Shown here piece after piece: positions 30,179 to 38,251 of a stretch of 38,251 bases of DNA. Location of the stretch: the NCBI GenBank assembly GCA_029252505.1, contig JAQXBH010000180.1:1-38251 (forward strand). The letters run 5' to 3'. Within the stretch, counting starts at the first letter, position 1. Every line of letters begins with the position of its first letter. The notes under the pieces are model-generated. The model made no database searches. It had not been told where the DNA came from and saw only the letters and a list, made by a program, of their open reading frames with translations. Made by a program: the position numbers and the translations under genes. This DNA comes from Opitutales bacterium. GTDB taxonomy: Bacteria > Verrucomicrobiota > Verrucomicrobiia > Opitutales > Seribacteraceae.

Positions 30179-32803
30179 GTGGACCCGAGTAAGGCATACA
30201 AAAGTTTTCATAAATATAGACAAACAATAAATATTTTCTTACTTTTACTGCTTTTTTCACAATTACTTGTTTTATATATTTCAATTAAAGGTATACGAGT
30301 ACCAAGTTCTATTCTTAAAACTTTCATTACACTACCCAATGATTGTAAAATAAGTTTTAAAGATGTAAATTTTAAATTTCCCAACAGAATACAAACTGAA
30401 AAAATTGAAGTAAATCTAAGCAAAAAACTTCAGGTTCATGTCAATAACCTTACATTAGTTCAGGGTACTTATATTCCAAATTCTCTTGAGTCATTTTCGA
30501 CATTGAAAGCAGAAATGATTAAGTGCAATTTTATCAAATCAAATCATTCTATTATTTTAAGTAATGTAACTGTAAATGTAAAAAGAAATCATCTAAATAT
30601 ATCTCTTTTTATAGATACCGGAAAGACACTAATAAAAACAAAGGGCAGAATAAAATTATCAGCCATTTTAAGCAATCCGGAACGATCAAACTTCAATCTT
30701 GATTCTTTGTTAACTAAAATCGAAAGTTTTAGTAATCTTATTCAAAAGAATTTACTAGATATCAATCCAACCAACAAGGTGGAATTATTGTGTGTATTCG
30801 AGATTAATGAAAATATTAATTTTAGTTTAATCCAGATAGATTCATCAGACACAAATTCATTAATTTCAGGACTTAAGACCATTGGTACTTTCGACTTAAC
30901 GAATAGTAAAATGTATCGAATATCAACTCAGATAGAGAACTTACGGATACCACTACCAAATACAAACATAGAACTAGAGGGAACTAAAATCTTCCTTTCT
31001 AAAATTAATAGTAATTCAAAAGACTCGAGATTACATCACTTCGCTAAGTTCAACACTAATTCTATAATTTTTGATGGAATTCTTAATGGATCAACATCAA
31101 ACCTATCTATTAGTTTAAATTCTTATGAAGATAATTCTTGTCTCACAATAATCCTTGATAACAATTCATCAAATTGCAGTAATTTCTTAAAACTTAATTC
31201 AAAAGACACAGCATTTTCTATTGTTGGATTTAATAATTTCGTACCGGATTTGCTTGATTTCAAGATAATAAAAAACAATAAAAAATTTGATTTATTTACT
31301 GGTGATTTGATTAAATTTGATATGAATAGTTTCTCCAATATTGACGATTCTGATTTTAAAAATTATATTTCGTTTTATGGAAATAATGTGTCTGTCCTTG
31401 ATGCTCCATACGGAAATTATTTTGGCACCGGTACATTGGATGAGAACTTAAATCTTACATTTAAAGATGTATATGGCAAAATGGGACATAGCAGTGTGCA
31501 AGGCAAATACTCACAAGAGTGGAGTCCTTATAATTATAATTTCATTCTCAACGGTCAATGCAATCCGACTGACATTAATAATTGGATGGGGGAATGGTGG
31601 AGTGAAATTTGGACTAACTTTGATTTCAATGTGGATAATGTTCCATACGGAGATTTTATTATTTCAGGAGCATGGGGTGATGAATCTAATCATAGTACTA
31701 GGGGAGAGATAAATGCATCTAATTTCAAATACAAGGAGTTGGGACTAACAAATTCAAATATCGATATTAATGTTGATCCAAAACAAACATCTTTATCATT
31801 CAATCTACTTGAACATTCAAAAGGGAGGATTAAAGGTCATGTTAAAATTCCGCGTAAAGCGTACCACTCAGAACTATTAAATTATAAAATGATTGGTGAC
31901 TTCCCACTAAACGATGGAAAGAAAATTTTCGGAAATGTAGTAGAGAGTTTCTTGGACGACTTTAATTTAACATCACTAATAGTAGAGACACATGGCGATG
32001 TCGATATCTGGTCAAACAATAATAACTTCCCAACAACAACAGATGATGATTTTCATATATTTACACACACTGACCAAAATGGTTCCTGGAATGGAATAGG
32101 CTTTAGTAATTTTAATGGTATAATCAAAAAAGAAGCAAACTCTCTCACGGTTGATTATCCTGTAATTAAATCATGTAGTGGAAATATTTCGCTTCTTATC
32201 GATTCTAATTTATCAAATAAATTTTCCAATATTGATTTGAAGTTTAGTAATCTTAAAGCTAAAGAACTTTTCGATTCTTTTATTTCCTATCAATCAAAAA
32301 CGAAAAAAGTTCCATTATCTGACAAAAACTCTACTTCGATATCCAAAAATGGTATTGTTGATTTCAATATTAAAGCAACCTGTACCAATTTTGATTTCAC
32401 GAGTTTAAACGGCACCGGTAAAATTAAAGTAAAGGACAAAGAATTAAGCAAAATTCGATTACTTGGTATACTTTCAAATGGTTTGGATGAATTACCTATT
32501 CCATTACCATCTGGCACATTGAAGTTCAATACTTTAGAAGGATTATTTGAAATAGAAAATGGAATAGTTACATTTGATCGATTGGTTTTGTCTGGTTTAT
32601 TATCCAAAGTTTTAAGTAGTGGTAACATTAACTTAGAAAGTGGTGAATTAAATATTAAATCTAAAATACAGCTTATTGGGAATGTTCCAATCATCAGCAA
32701 GATTGTACAAATTGCAGACCCCTTAGCAGTATTCGCTGAAATAAAGATCACAGGACCGTGGAATGATCCCAAATGGGAATTTTTGATCAATCCAATTAAA
32801 TAA
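30179..32803 (+). CDS. AsmA-like / TamB-superfamily-like envelope protein
   Basis: N-terminal TM anchor, long beta-rich Asn/Ser-rich body, C-terminal AsmA-like region: KIRLLGILSNGLDELPIPLPSGTLKFNTLEGLFEIENGIVTFDRLVLSG...INLESGELNIKSKIQLIG...AVFAEIKITGPWNDPKWEF; GTG start. Confidence 0.7.
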   Translation: MDPSKAYKSFHKYRQTINIFLLLLLFSQLLVLYISIKGIRVPSSILKTFITLPNDCKISFKDVNFKFPNRIQTEKIEVNLSKKLQVHVNNLTLVQGTYIPNSLESFSTLKAEMIKCNFIKSNHSIILSNVTVNVKRNHLNISLFIDTGKTLIKTKGRIKLSAILSNPERSNFNLDSLLTKIESFSNLIQKNLLDINPTNKVELLCVFEINENINFSLIQIDSSDTNSLISGLKTIGTFDLTNSKMYRISTQIENLRIPLPNTNIELEGTKIFLSKINSNSKDSRLHHFAKFNTNSIIFDGILNGSTSNLSISLNSYEDNSCLTIILDNNSSNCSNFLKLNSKDTAFSIVGFNNFVPDLLDFKIIKNNKKFDLFTGDLIKFDMNSFSNIDDSDFKNYISFYGNNVSVLDAPYGNYFGTGTLDENLNLTFKDVYGKMGHSSVQGKYSQEWSPYNYNFILNGQCNPTDINNWMGEWWSEIWTNFDFNVDNVPYGDFIISGAWGDESNHSTRGEINASNFKYKELGLTNSNIDINVDPKQTSLSFNLLEHSKGRIKGHVKIPRKAYHSELLNYKMIGDFPLNDGKKIFGNVVESFLDDFNLTSLIVETHGDVDIWSNNNNFPTTTDDDFHIFTHTDQNGSWNGIGFSNFNGIIKKEANSLTVDYPVIKSCSGNISLLIDSNLSNKFSNIDLKFSNLKAKELFDSFISYQSKTKKVPLSDKNSTSISKNGIVDFNIKATCTNFDFTSLNGTGKIKVKDKELSKIRLLGILSNGLDELPIPLPSGTLKFNTLEGLFEIENGIVTFDRLVLSGLLSKVLSSGNINLESGELNIKSKIQLIGNVPIISKIVQIADPLAVFAEIKITGPWNDPKWEFLINPIK

Positions 32804-32825
32804 ACGGTAAAGAATAAACTAGATC

Positions 32826-32865
32826 TTTGAAATCTGTCGTTGCATGATTTTCAAAATAGATTTTT
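32826..32865 (+). terminator. Possible AT-rich intrinsic terminator after the AsmA-like gene
   Basis: TTTGAAATC-N11-GATTTTCAAA imperfect inverted repeat followed shortly by TTTTT, between the ABC/AsmA cluster and accB. Confidence 0.35.
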
Positions 32866-32907
32866 ATTAATATATTATTCAAATTTTATAAATAGGAGAA
32901 ACTCATT

Positions 32908-33366
32908 TTGGACTTAAGCGAATTAAAAGGTATTATATCTCTAATGCAAAAATCTGATCTTACAGATTTAGAAATAGAAACCCAGGACTTGAAACTTCGA
33001 TTGGCACGTCCTGGTGAATCAAAGGGTCAGATTACTTATCATGCTGAACCCGTCCCCGTACAAGTCAGCAATGAAACTTCAACCGTTCCATCTCCACAAA
33101 CAAATGATACTAAACTGGAAGAGGATGTGTATATTTTCAAATCTCCGATGGTTGGAACATTTTACAGAAAACCTTCCCCAGATGACCCCACATTTGTATC
33201 TTCCGGAGATAAAATCACCAAAGGCGATGTTCTTTGCATTGTAGAAGCAATGAAGGTAATGAATGAAGTACAAGCAGATCAAGGCGGAGAAATTGTTGAA
33301 ATTTTTGTCGAAGATAGTGTTAGCGTTGAATACGGACAACCTCTTTTTAAAATCCGCAAAAAGTAA
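32908..33366 (+). CDS. accB: Biotin carboxyl carrier protein of acetyl-CoA carboxylase; TTG start
   Basis: [49 protein letters not shown] biotinylation motif; AGGAG 9 nt before TTG. Confidence 0.96.
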   Translation: MDLSELKGIISLMQKSDLTDLEIETQDLKLRLARPGESKGQITYHAEPVPVQVSNETSTVPSPQTNDTKLEEDVYIFKSPMVGTFYRKPSPDDPTFVSSGDKITKGDVLCIVEAMKVMNEVQADQGGEIVEIFVEDSVSVEYGQPLFKIRKK

Positions 33367-33372
33367 TTTGCT

Positions 33373-34761
33373 ATGATCAAAAAGATTCTCATTGCAAACC
33401 GCGGAGAAATTGCTCTCCGCATTGTTAGGGCGTGTAGAGAACTTGGAATACATACCCTTGCAGTTTATTCTGAAGCGGATGAACAATCTCTTCATGTACA
33501 ACTTGCAGACGAAGCAATTTGTATTGGTCCGGCAAGCGGGTCTGAAAGTTATCTTCGTGCAGATAGAATTATAAGTGCGGCCGAAATAGGTGACATCGAT
33601 GCCATTCACCCGGGGTACGGTTTCTTATCTGAAAACGCTGAGTTTGCTGAGCAATGCGAATCATGTAATATTGAATTTATTGGTCCTCGATCCGAAACCA
33701 TCAAGAAAATGGGAAATAAGGCGATGGCAAGAGAAACCGTAGCGAAAGCGGGCGTTCCTATAATACCGGGTAGTGATGGTCCTCTTGCGAATGAAATTGT
33801 AGCGACCAAAGTGGCTCAAAAAATTGGGTTCCCCGTAATAATTAAAGCAGTTTCAGGAGGAGGTGGAAGAGGAATGCGCATTGCACATAATGCAGTATCC
33901 TTTGCTAAAGAATTTCTTTCAGCCAGAATGGAAGCTGAGAAAGCATTTGGAGATGGTTCGCTCTATGTTGAAAAATATTTGGAAAACCCACGCCATATCG
34001 AATTTCAAATTCTAGCAGATAAACATGGAAATATGGTACATTTGGGAGAGAGAGATTGCTCCGTACAAAGGAGGCACCAAAAAGTAATCGAGGAAGCGCC
34101 CTCCCCTTTTCTGGATAAAAGTTTGAGAACTAGAATGGGAAAGGCTGCTCTAAAAGCAGCCCAAGCTGCAAATTATGTTAATGCTGGAACTATCGAGTTT
34201 TTAGTGGATGCAAAGGGCAACTTTTATTTCATTGAAATGAATACTCGCATACAAGTCGAACATGCAGTTACCGAAGAGGCTACTGGTATTGATTTAATTA
34301 AAGAACAAATACAAATTTCTTCCGGTAAAAGACTTTCATTCTCTCAGAAAGACATATCACTAGACAAACACGCCATTGAGTGCAGGATTTGTGCTGAAAA
34401 CCCCTCAAAAGGGTTTATCCCATCACCGGGCACCATCGACCTTTACTACGCTCCAGGCGGACATGGCGTTCGCGTAGACTCGCATGTTTATGGAGGCTAT
34501 ATCGTCTCCCCTCATTACGACAGCATGATATGCAAACTAATTTCTTACGGAAGAACCCGCAAAATTGCGCTAGACAGAATGTACCGAGCACTAAGCGAAT
34601 ACATTATTCGTGGTATCGACACCAATATTGATTTTCTTAAAGCAGTAATTCTTGACCCCGCATTCCGACAAGGGGAAGCAACTACATCTTACATCGAAGA
34701 GTTTCTTGCGAGGGCTCCAAAAGATTTACTTGATAAACCAGTCAAAGAATCCAGAAAATGA
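33373..34761 (+). CDS. accC: Biotin carboxylase subunit of acetyl-CoA carboxylase
   Basis: [87 protein letters not shown]. Confidence 0.98.
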   Translation: MIKKILIANRGEIALRIVRACRELGIHTLAVYSEADEQSLHVQLADEAICIGPASGSESYLRADRIISAAEIGDIDAIHPGYGFLSENAEFAEQCESCNIEFIGPRSETIKKMGNKAMARETVAKAGVPIIPGSDGPLANEIVATKVAQKIGFPVIIKAVSGGGGRGMRIAHNAVSFAKEFLSARMEAEKAFGDGSLYVEKYLENPRHIEFQILADKHGNMVHLGERDCSVQRRHQKVIEEAPSPFLDKSLRTRMGKAALKAAQAANYVNAGTIEFLVDAKGNFYFIEMNTRIQVEHAVTEEATGIDLIKEQIQISSGKRLSFSQKDISLDKHAIECRICAENPSKGFIPSPGTIDLYYAPGGHGVRVDSHVYGGYIVSPHYDSMICKLISYGRTRKIALDRMYRALSEYIIRGIDTNIDFLKAVILDPAFRQGEATTSYIEEFLARAPKDLLDKPVKESRK

Positions 34762-35210
34762 CAAAAAAAACAAAAGACGAGTCGATTGAAAACACCATCC
34801 CTACCCTCTCAGAGGAATCGAGCGAACTCGGTACGATTAGAATCAACCACAGTGTAATCGCAGGAATTGTACGACTGGCTACCCAATCTGTTGAAGGAGT
34901 AGTTAATGTAGGCACTGCGGGGGTCGTGGAAGGACTTACTGACTTCTTCTCCAAGAAAGAATCTGAACGTGGTGTAAAAGTTACAGAAACTTCTGATGGC
35001 GGATACGAAATTGAAGTGAGAGTAGTTTTGGAGTTTGGAGTAGACCTTGCCAAAACTGGAGTTTCTATTCAGGAAACAATTCGCGACCAAATTCTGTCAA
35101 TGACTGGTAACCACGCACGTTCAATCGATGTAATTATTGACGACATTAAAATGGATTCACCTGAAAAAGATGAAGCAGACGATCAATGGGCAAGCGACTC
35201 AACAAGTTAA
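34758..35210 (+). CDS. Asp23/Gls24 family envelope stress response protein (YqhY-like)
   Basis: [28 protein letters not shown]...[49 protein letters not shown]; overlaps the accC stop by 4 nt. Confidence 0.9.
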   Translation: MTKKTKDESIENTIPTLSEESSELGTIRINHSVIAGIVRLATQSVEGVVNVGTAGVVEGLTDFFSKKESERGVKVTETSDGGYEIEVRVVLEFGVDLAKTGVSIQETIRDQILSMTGNHARSIDVIIDDIKMDSPEKDEADDQWASDSTS

Positions 35211-35223
35211 TTGAATCTCCTTA

Positions 35224-35661
35224 ATGTTTGATTTTGATTGGCGTACTTTTCTTCATTGGGAATTTTCGGATGCCATTGAAAGTTCAGTGTACTTGTACAC
35301 ACTTGTACTTTTTACAGTCCTTTGCTCATTACTAATTTTAATTAGAAAACTGCGCAAAGAATTGATCCCAGTATTTACAGATGAACAAGGAGATGTGCAA
35401 ATCACCCCACATGCCCTTCATGAATTAGTCAAAAAATCATGCGAAGATATTCCGGGTGTTTACTCACCCTCAACTTCTATTAACAGAAAAGGTAGAAACT
35501 TCAGATTAGACATTAGAATACGCATAAAACAGGATTGCAACATTAAGAATACTCGAAAGGTTCTTAGTGATAAGATTGAAAAAGTTATGATAGAAAACCT
35601 AGGTTTTACAAATTTTAATGGACTTGATATTGTAATCAAGGGATTTCAGGGAGCAGATTAA
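35224..35661 (+). CDS. AmaP-like membrane-anchored Asp23-family protein
   Basis: N-terminal TM (YLYTLVLFTVLCSLLILI) then QGDVQITPHALHELVKKSCEDIPGVYSPSTSINRKGRNFRLDIRIRIKQDCNI..., resembling an Asp23 domain. Confidence 0.6.
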   Translation: MFDFDWRTFLHWEFSDAIESSVYLYTLVLFTVLCSLLILIRKLRKELIPVFTDEQGDVQITPHALHELVKKSCEDIPGVYSPSTSINRKGRNFRLDIRIRIKQDCNIKNTRKVLSDKIEKVMIENLGFTNFNGLDIVIKGFQGAD

Positions 35662-35667
35662 AATTAT

Positions 35668-36765
35668 CTACTTATGTCGAATGACAGGTGGAGCGAAAAA
35701 CAAGTCTACATTACAGGTCCGGACTTCAGCCTTCCAACCAGATTTTTGAATATAGTCCAAGCCCCTTGATGATATCAAAGCACTACCGATAGGTTTTTTG
35801 AGGGATGGTGAATATCCACCTGACAAGACTTCTCCATATTCCTTGCCATCAAAAAGAATTCTCGTGCCATCTCTTGGGATACGCCGATCCTCGACTTCAT
35901 AAAACTTGACTCGACCAGAAGTACCACTTTCCAATTCAAAGAGTAATTTCTGACGACCTAAGAAATCTTTTTTCTCCCACTTGATCGCCCAACTCAAACC
36001 CGCTTGGACCGGAGTGATCGAGGAAGATAATTCATGTCCGTACAAAGGAAAACCTGCCTCGAGTCTTAAACTGTCTCGCGCAGCAAGGCCAGCCCACCTA
36101 CAATTTCCACTATTTCCACATTGACTAAGTGAAATTGCCCAACTTTCCAAATCTGTCAATGGACAGTATATTTCAAATCCATCTTCTCCACTGTAACCAG
36201 TTCTAGAAATCAATGCATGGCCAATTGAAAATTCTTGTTCAATGAAAGACATTTTGGAAATAGAGGAAAGATCTTGCTTAATTACAGAAGCTAAAATCTT
36301 TTCACTACCCGGTCCTTGCAAAGCTAGTTGCCCGAATAAATTGGATTCGTTAATAATTTCACAATCGAAATTACTGCTGTGATGAATAAAATGAGAATAA
36401 TCTTTTTCTATGTTCGAGGCATTCACACAAAGTAAATAATCTACATCACTTTTTTTATAGGCAATCAAATCATCTACCGTTCCACCATCTTCATTACAAA
36501 ATGGGGAATATATAGCACGACCCGAATTTACATTTTTCACCGAATTGGTTAAAATAAAATCAAGAAATATGCCTGCATCTCTACCCTTCACTCTAATCTC
36601 CCCCATGTGACTTACATCGAAAAGCGAAGATTCATTCCTTGTGTGTAAATGTTCTTCAACAGCACTTCCGTAAGATACAGGCATTTCCCATCCAGCAAAT
36701 TCAGTTAGTTTGGCAGAATTAAGAATGTGCAAATCTCGTAAATGTAATTTTTTGATGTTAGTCAT
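35668..36765 (-). CDS. gcvT: Aminomethyltransferase (glycine cleavage system T protein)
   Basis: LTEFAGWEMPVSYGSAVEEHLHTRNESSLFDVSHMGEIRVKG, LALQGPGSEKIL, RTGYSGEDGFEIY, GLAARDSLRLEAGFPLYGHEL. Confidence 0.96.
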   Translation of the reverse strand: MTNIKKLHLRDLHILNSAKLTEFAGWEMPVSYGSAVEEHLHTRNESSLFDVSHMGEIRVKGRDAGIFLDFILTNSVKNVNSGRAIYSPFCNEDGGTVDDLIAYKKSDVDYLLCVNASNIEKDYSHFIHHSSNFDCEIINESNLFGQLALQGPGSEKILASVIKQDLSSISKMSFIEQEFSIGHALISRTGYSGEDGFEIYCPLTDLESWAISLSQCGNSGNCRWAGLAARDSLRLEAGFPLYGHELSSSITPVQAGLSWAIKWEKKDFLGRQKLLFELESGTSGRVKFYEVEDRRIPRDGTRILFDGKEYGEVLSGGYSPSLKKPIGSALISSRGLDYIQKSGWKAEVRTCNVDLFFAPPVIRHK

Positions 36766-36896
36766 GAGAATAATAGAATCGCTTCTTTGGCGATCTCAGG
36801 TTGCGTACTTTAAACATTGCGAATGTTCGCATTTTTTTGCTAAAAATCAAACTAAAGCGTAAATATTATTAAATTTCTAGCCTTATCTTTTCAGGA

Positions 36897-37958
36897 GTGA
36901 TTAACGAATTAATCATTGCGATTGTTCTCACTATCGGGATTTCTGCTCTTTGCTCAACACTCGAAGCACTTATCTTAAGTGTAACCTCGGCCGAAATAGA
37001 AAACCTTAAATTAAAATCCCCGAATAAAGGAAAACTTCTCGAAAAATTTCATAAAGAAATTGAAGAGACCAGTTCAGCAATACTAAGCTTAAATACGATT
37101 GCTAATACACTTGGTGCAACGCTAGTTGGTGGCTTGGCAGAAAATGCGCTGGGAGGAAGTTCTAACAGCCTATTGATATTTGCTTGCGGACTTACCATTG
37201 GCATACTCTTTTTCGCCGAAATTCTTCCAAAAAACCTTGCTTTTTCTTATCGCTCTGAAGTTTTAGGACATTTTGTATACCCACTCTATTTCGTTCGTGT
37301 GATCATGGTTCCTTTTTCTAAAATTTGTAAGTTTACAGTGCAGGCTGTGGTACCGCACAAAGAAAAAGAAGAAGATAGCGATGAAGAAGAAATAATTCTT
37401 TTAGCAAAAAAAGGAGCCAAAACGGGAACCCTGACAAATGAAGAAAGTGCTCTTGTAACTAATGCATTGAGGTTAGACAAATTAGAAGTTAGAACAATAA
37501 TGACTCCCAGAACAGTGGTAACCTCGTTAGATGAAAACCTAACGGTTCAGGAAGTATTTAAACTTCACCCAAATGTTCCGTTTGCTCGAATTCCGGTCTA
37601 CAAAGATAACATAGATACGATTACTGGGATAGTCCGAAGAAGAGACCTTCACAACGCAATTGTAGAAAAAAAAGAATTATCAAAATTAACAGACTTAGCA
37701 AAAGAGGCTACATTCGTCCCTGAAAATGCGACTGCAGACAAAGCCTTAAGGCTGTTACTTGCGGAGCATTGTCAATTAAGCATGGTAGTGGACGAATTTG
37801 GTTCAATTGTTGGTGTTCTAGCCATGGAGGACATAATCGAAAGTATTTTAGGTCAGGAGATTTTTGAACATGACGACCTCGCTGTAGACATGAGAGAACT
37901 GGCAAAAAGGAAACATGAAGTTCGTATATCAGAAGAGAACTTCTCTCAATCAAATTAA
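36897..37958 (+). CDS. CNNM/DUF21 transmembrane domain plus CBS-pair protein (hemolysin C/CorC family); GTG start
   Basis: STLEALILSVTSAEIENLK, NTIANTLGATLVGGLAE, EILPKNLAF, EVRTIMTPRTVVTSLDENL, QLSMVVDEFGSIVGVLAMEDIIESILGQEIFEHDD. Confidence 0.93.
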   Translation: MINELIIAIVLTIGISALCSTLEALILSVTSAEIENLKLKSPNKGKLLEKFHKEIEETSSAILSLNTIANTLGATLVGGLAENALGGSSNSLLIFACGLTIGILFFAEILPKNLAFSYRSEVLGHFVYPLYFVRVIMVPFSKICKFTVQAVVPHKEKEEDSDEEEIILLAKKGAKTGTLTNEESALVTNALRLDKLEVRTIMTPRTVVTSLDENLTVQEVFKLHPNVPFARIPVYKDNIDTITGIVRRRDLHNAIVEKKELSKLTDLAKEATFVPENATADKALRLLLAEHCQLSMVVDEFGSIVGVLAMEDIIESILGQEIFEHDDLAVDMRELAKRKHEVRISEENFSQSN

Positions 37959-37970
37959 CCATAAGCAAAT

Positions 37971-38251
37971 GTGAATTTTAACCTTTCAGAATATTGGACT
38001 CATAACTTAAGCCCTTTTCTCATTCAATTCCCTGCACCTTATGATGATTGGGGCCCTGGTGGAGTAAGATGGTATGGTATCGCCTATTTATGTGGCTTTA
38101 TTGCGGCAGGAATGATTCTAAGATTTGCGTGGAAACGCGGACGCAGTCCTTATGACCCAGAGCAAATAATGAACCTGATGACTTTTCAAATCCTCGGCGT
38201 TCTAATTGGTGGTCGAGTGGGTTATGCGATTCTATATCAGGGATCGAAACT
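37971..38251 (+). CDS. lgt: Prolipoprotein diacylglyceryl transferase, partial (runs off the right edge); GTG start
   Basis: NLSPFLIQFPAPYDDWGPGGVRWYGIAYLCGFIAAGMILRFAWKRGRS...LGVLIGGRVGYAILYQ. Confidence 0.93.
   Translation, partial: MNFNLSEYWTHNLSPFLIQFPAPYDDWGPGGVRWYGIAYLCGFIAAGMILRFAWKRGRSPYDPEQIMNLMTFQILGVLIGGRVGYAILYQGSK

Noticed and set aside
31467-31712. 81-aa ORF within the AsmA-like gene and 76-aa ORF within accB (33014-33244)
   Set aside because: Out-of-frame internal ORFs within supported genes; no motif or RBS evidence.
28427-32803. AT-rich Asn-rich stretch as pseudogene or phage/mobile remnant
   Set aside because: Both ORFs are intact and long, start/stop spacing is operon-like, the C-terminus matches an AsmA-like domain, and no integrase, transposase or terminal repeats are seen.
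36766-36896. Glycine riboswitch upstream of gcvT
   Set aside because: The ~130-nt divergent region must also hold the CNNM promoter, and I could not find the conserved tandem glycine aptamer core; only short hairpins.
1-38251. CRISPR arrays, tandem repeats, tRNA/rRNA genes
   Set aside because: No regularly spaced direct repeats or recognisable tRNA/rRNA sequences were seen on reading; short or degenerate elements could still be missed without tools.

Overview
The window is a compact chromosomal segment of a moderately AT-rich bacterium. Gene content and order suggest a Verrucomicrobia/Opitutae-like lineage, but this is inference and no rRNA is present to confirm it. Almost all of it is coding. 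It carries housekeeping genes: gluQ (partial), DEAD-box helicase, msrB, DUF445, MscS channel, yajC-secDF-recJ, glyS, a Fur-like regulator with sufC-sufB-sufD-sufT, rpiB, clpP, menE/menC, guaB, purA, nadC-birA-coaX, accB-accC with two Asp23-family genes, gcvT, a CNNM/CBS protein and lgt (partial). I found no rRNA, tRNA, CRISPR array, transposase, integrase or phage gene. The most system-like segment is 25033-32803. It encodes an ABC-2 ATPase, a permease, a GldG-like auxiliary protein, a DUF4340-like protein and an 874-aa AsmA-like protein, packed as one probable transcription unit and more AT- and Asn-rich than the rest. Other points worth a second look are non-canonical cofactor/nucleotide-binding motifs in the adjacent IMP-dehydrogenase and adenylosuccinate-synthetase homologs, a suf-linked Fur homolog without CxxC zinc motifs, accBC-asp23 synteny, and a few palindromes in promoter regions. 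Family calls come from motif recognition only; no database search was run.
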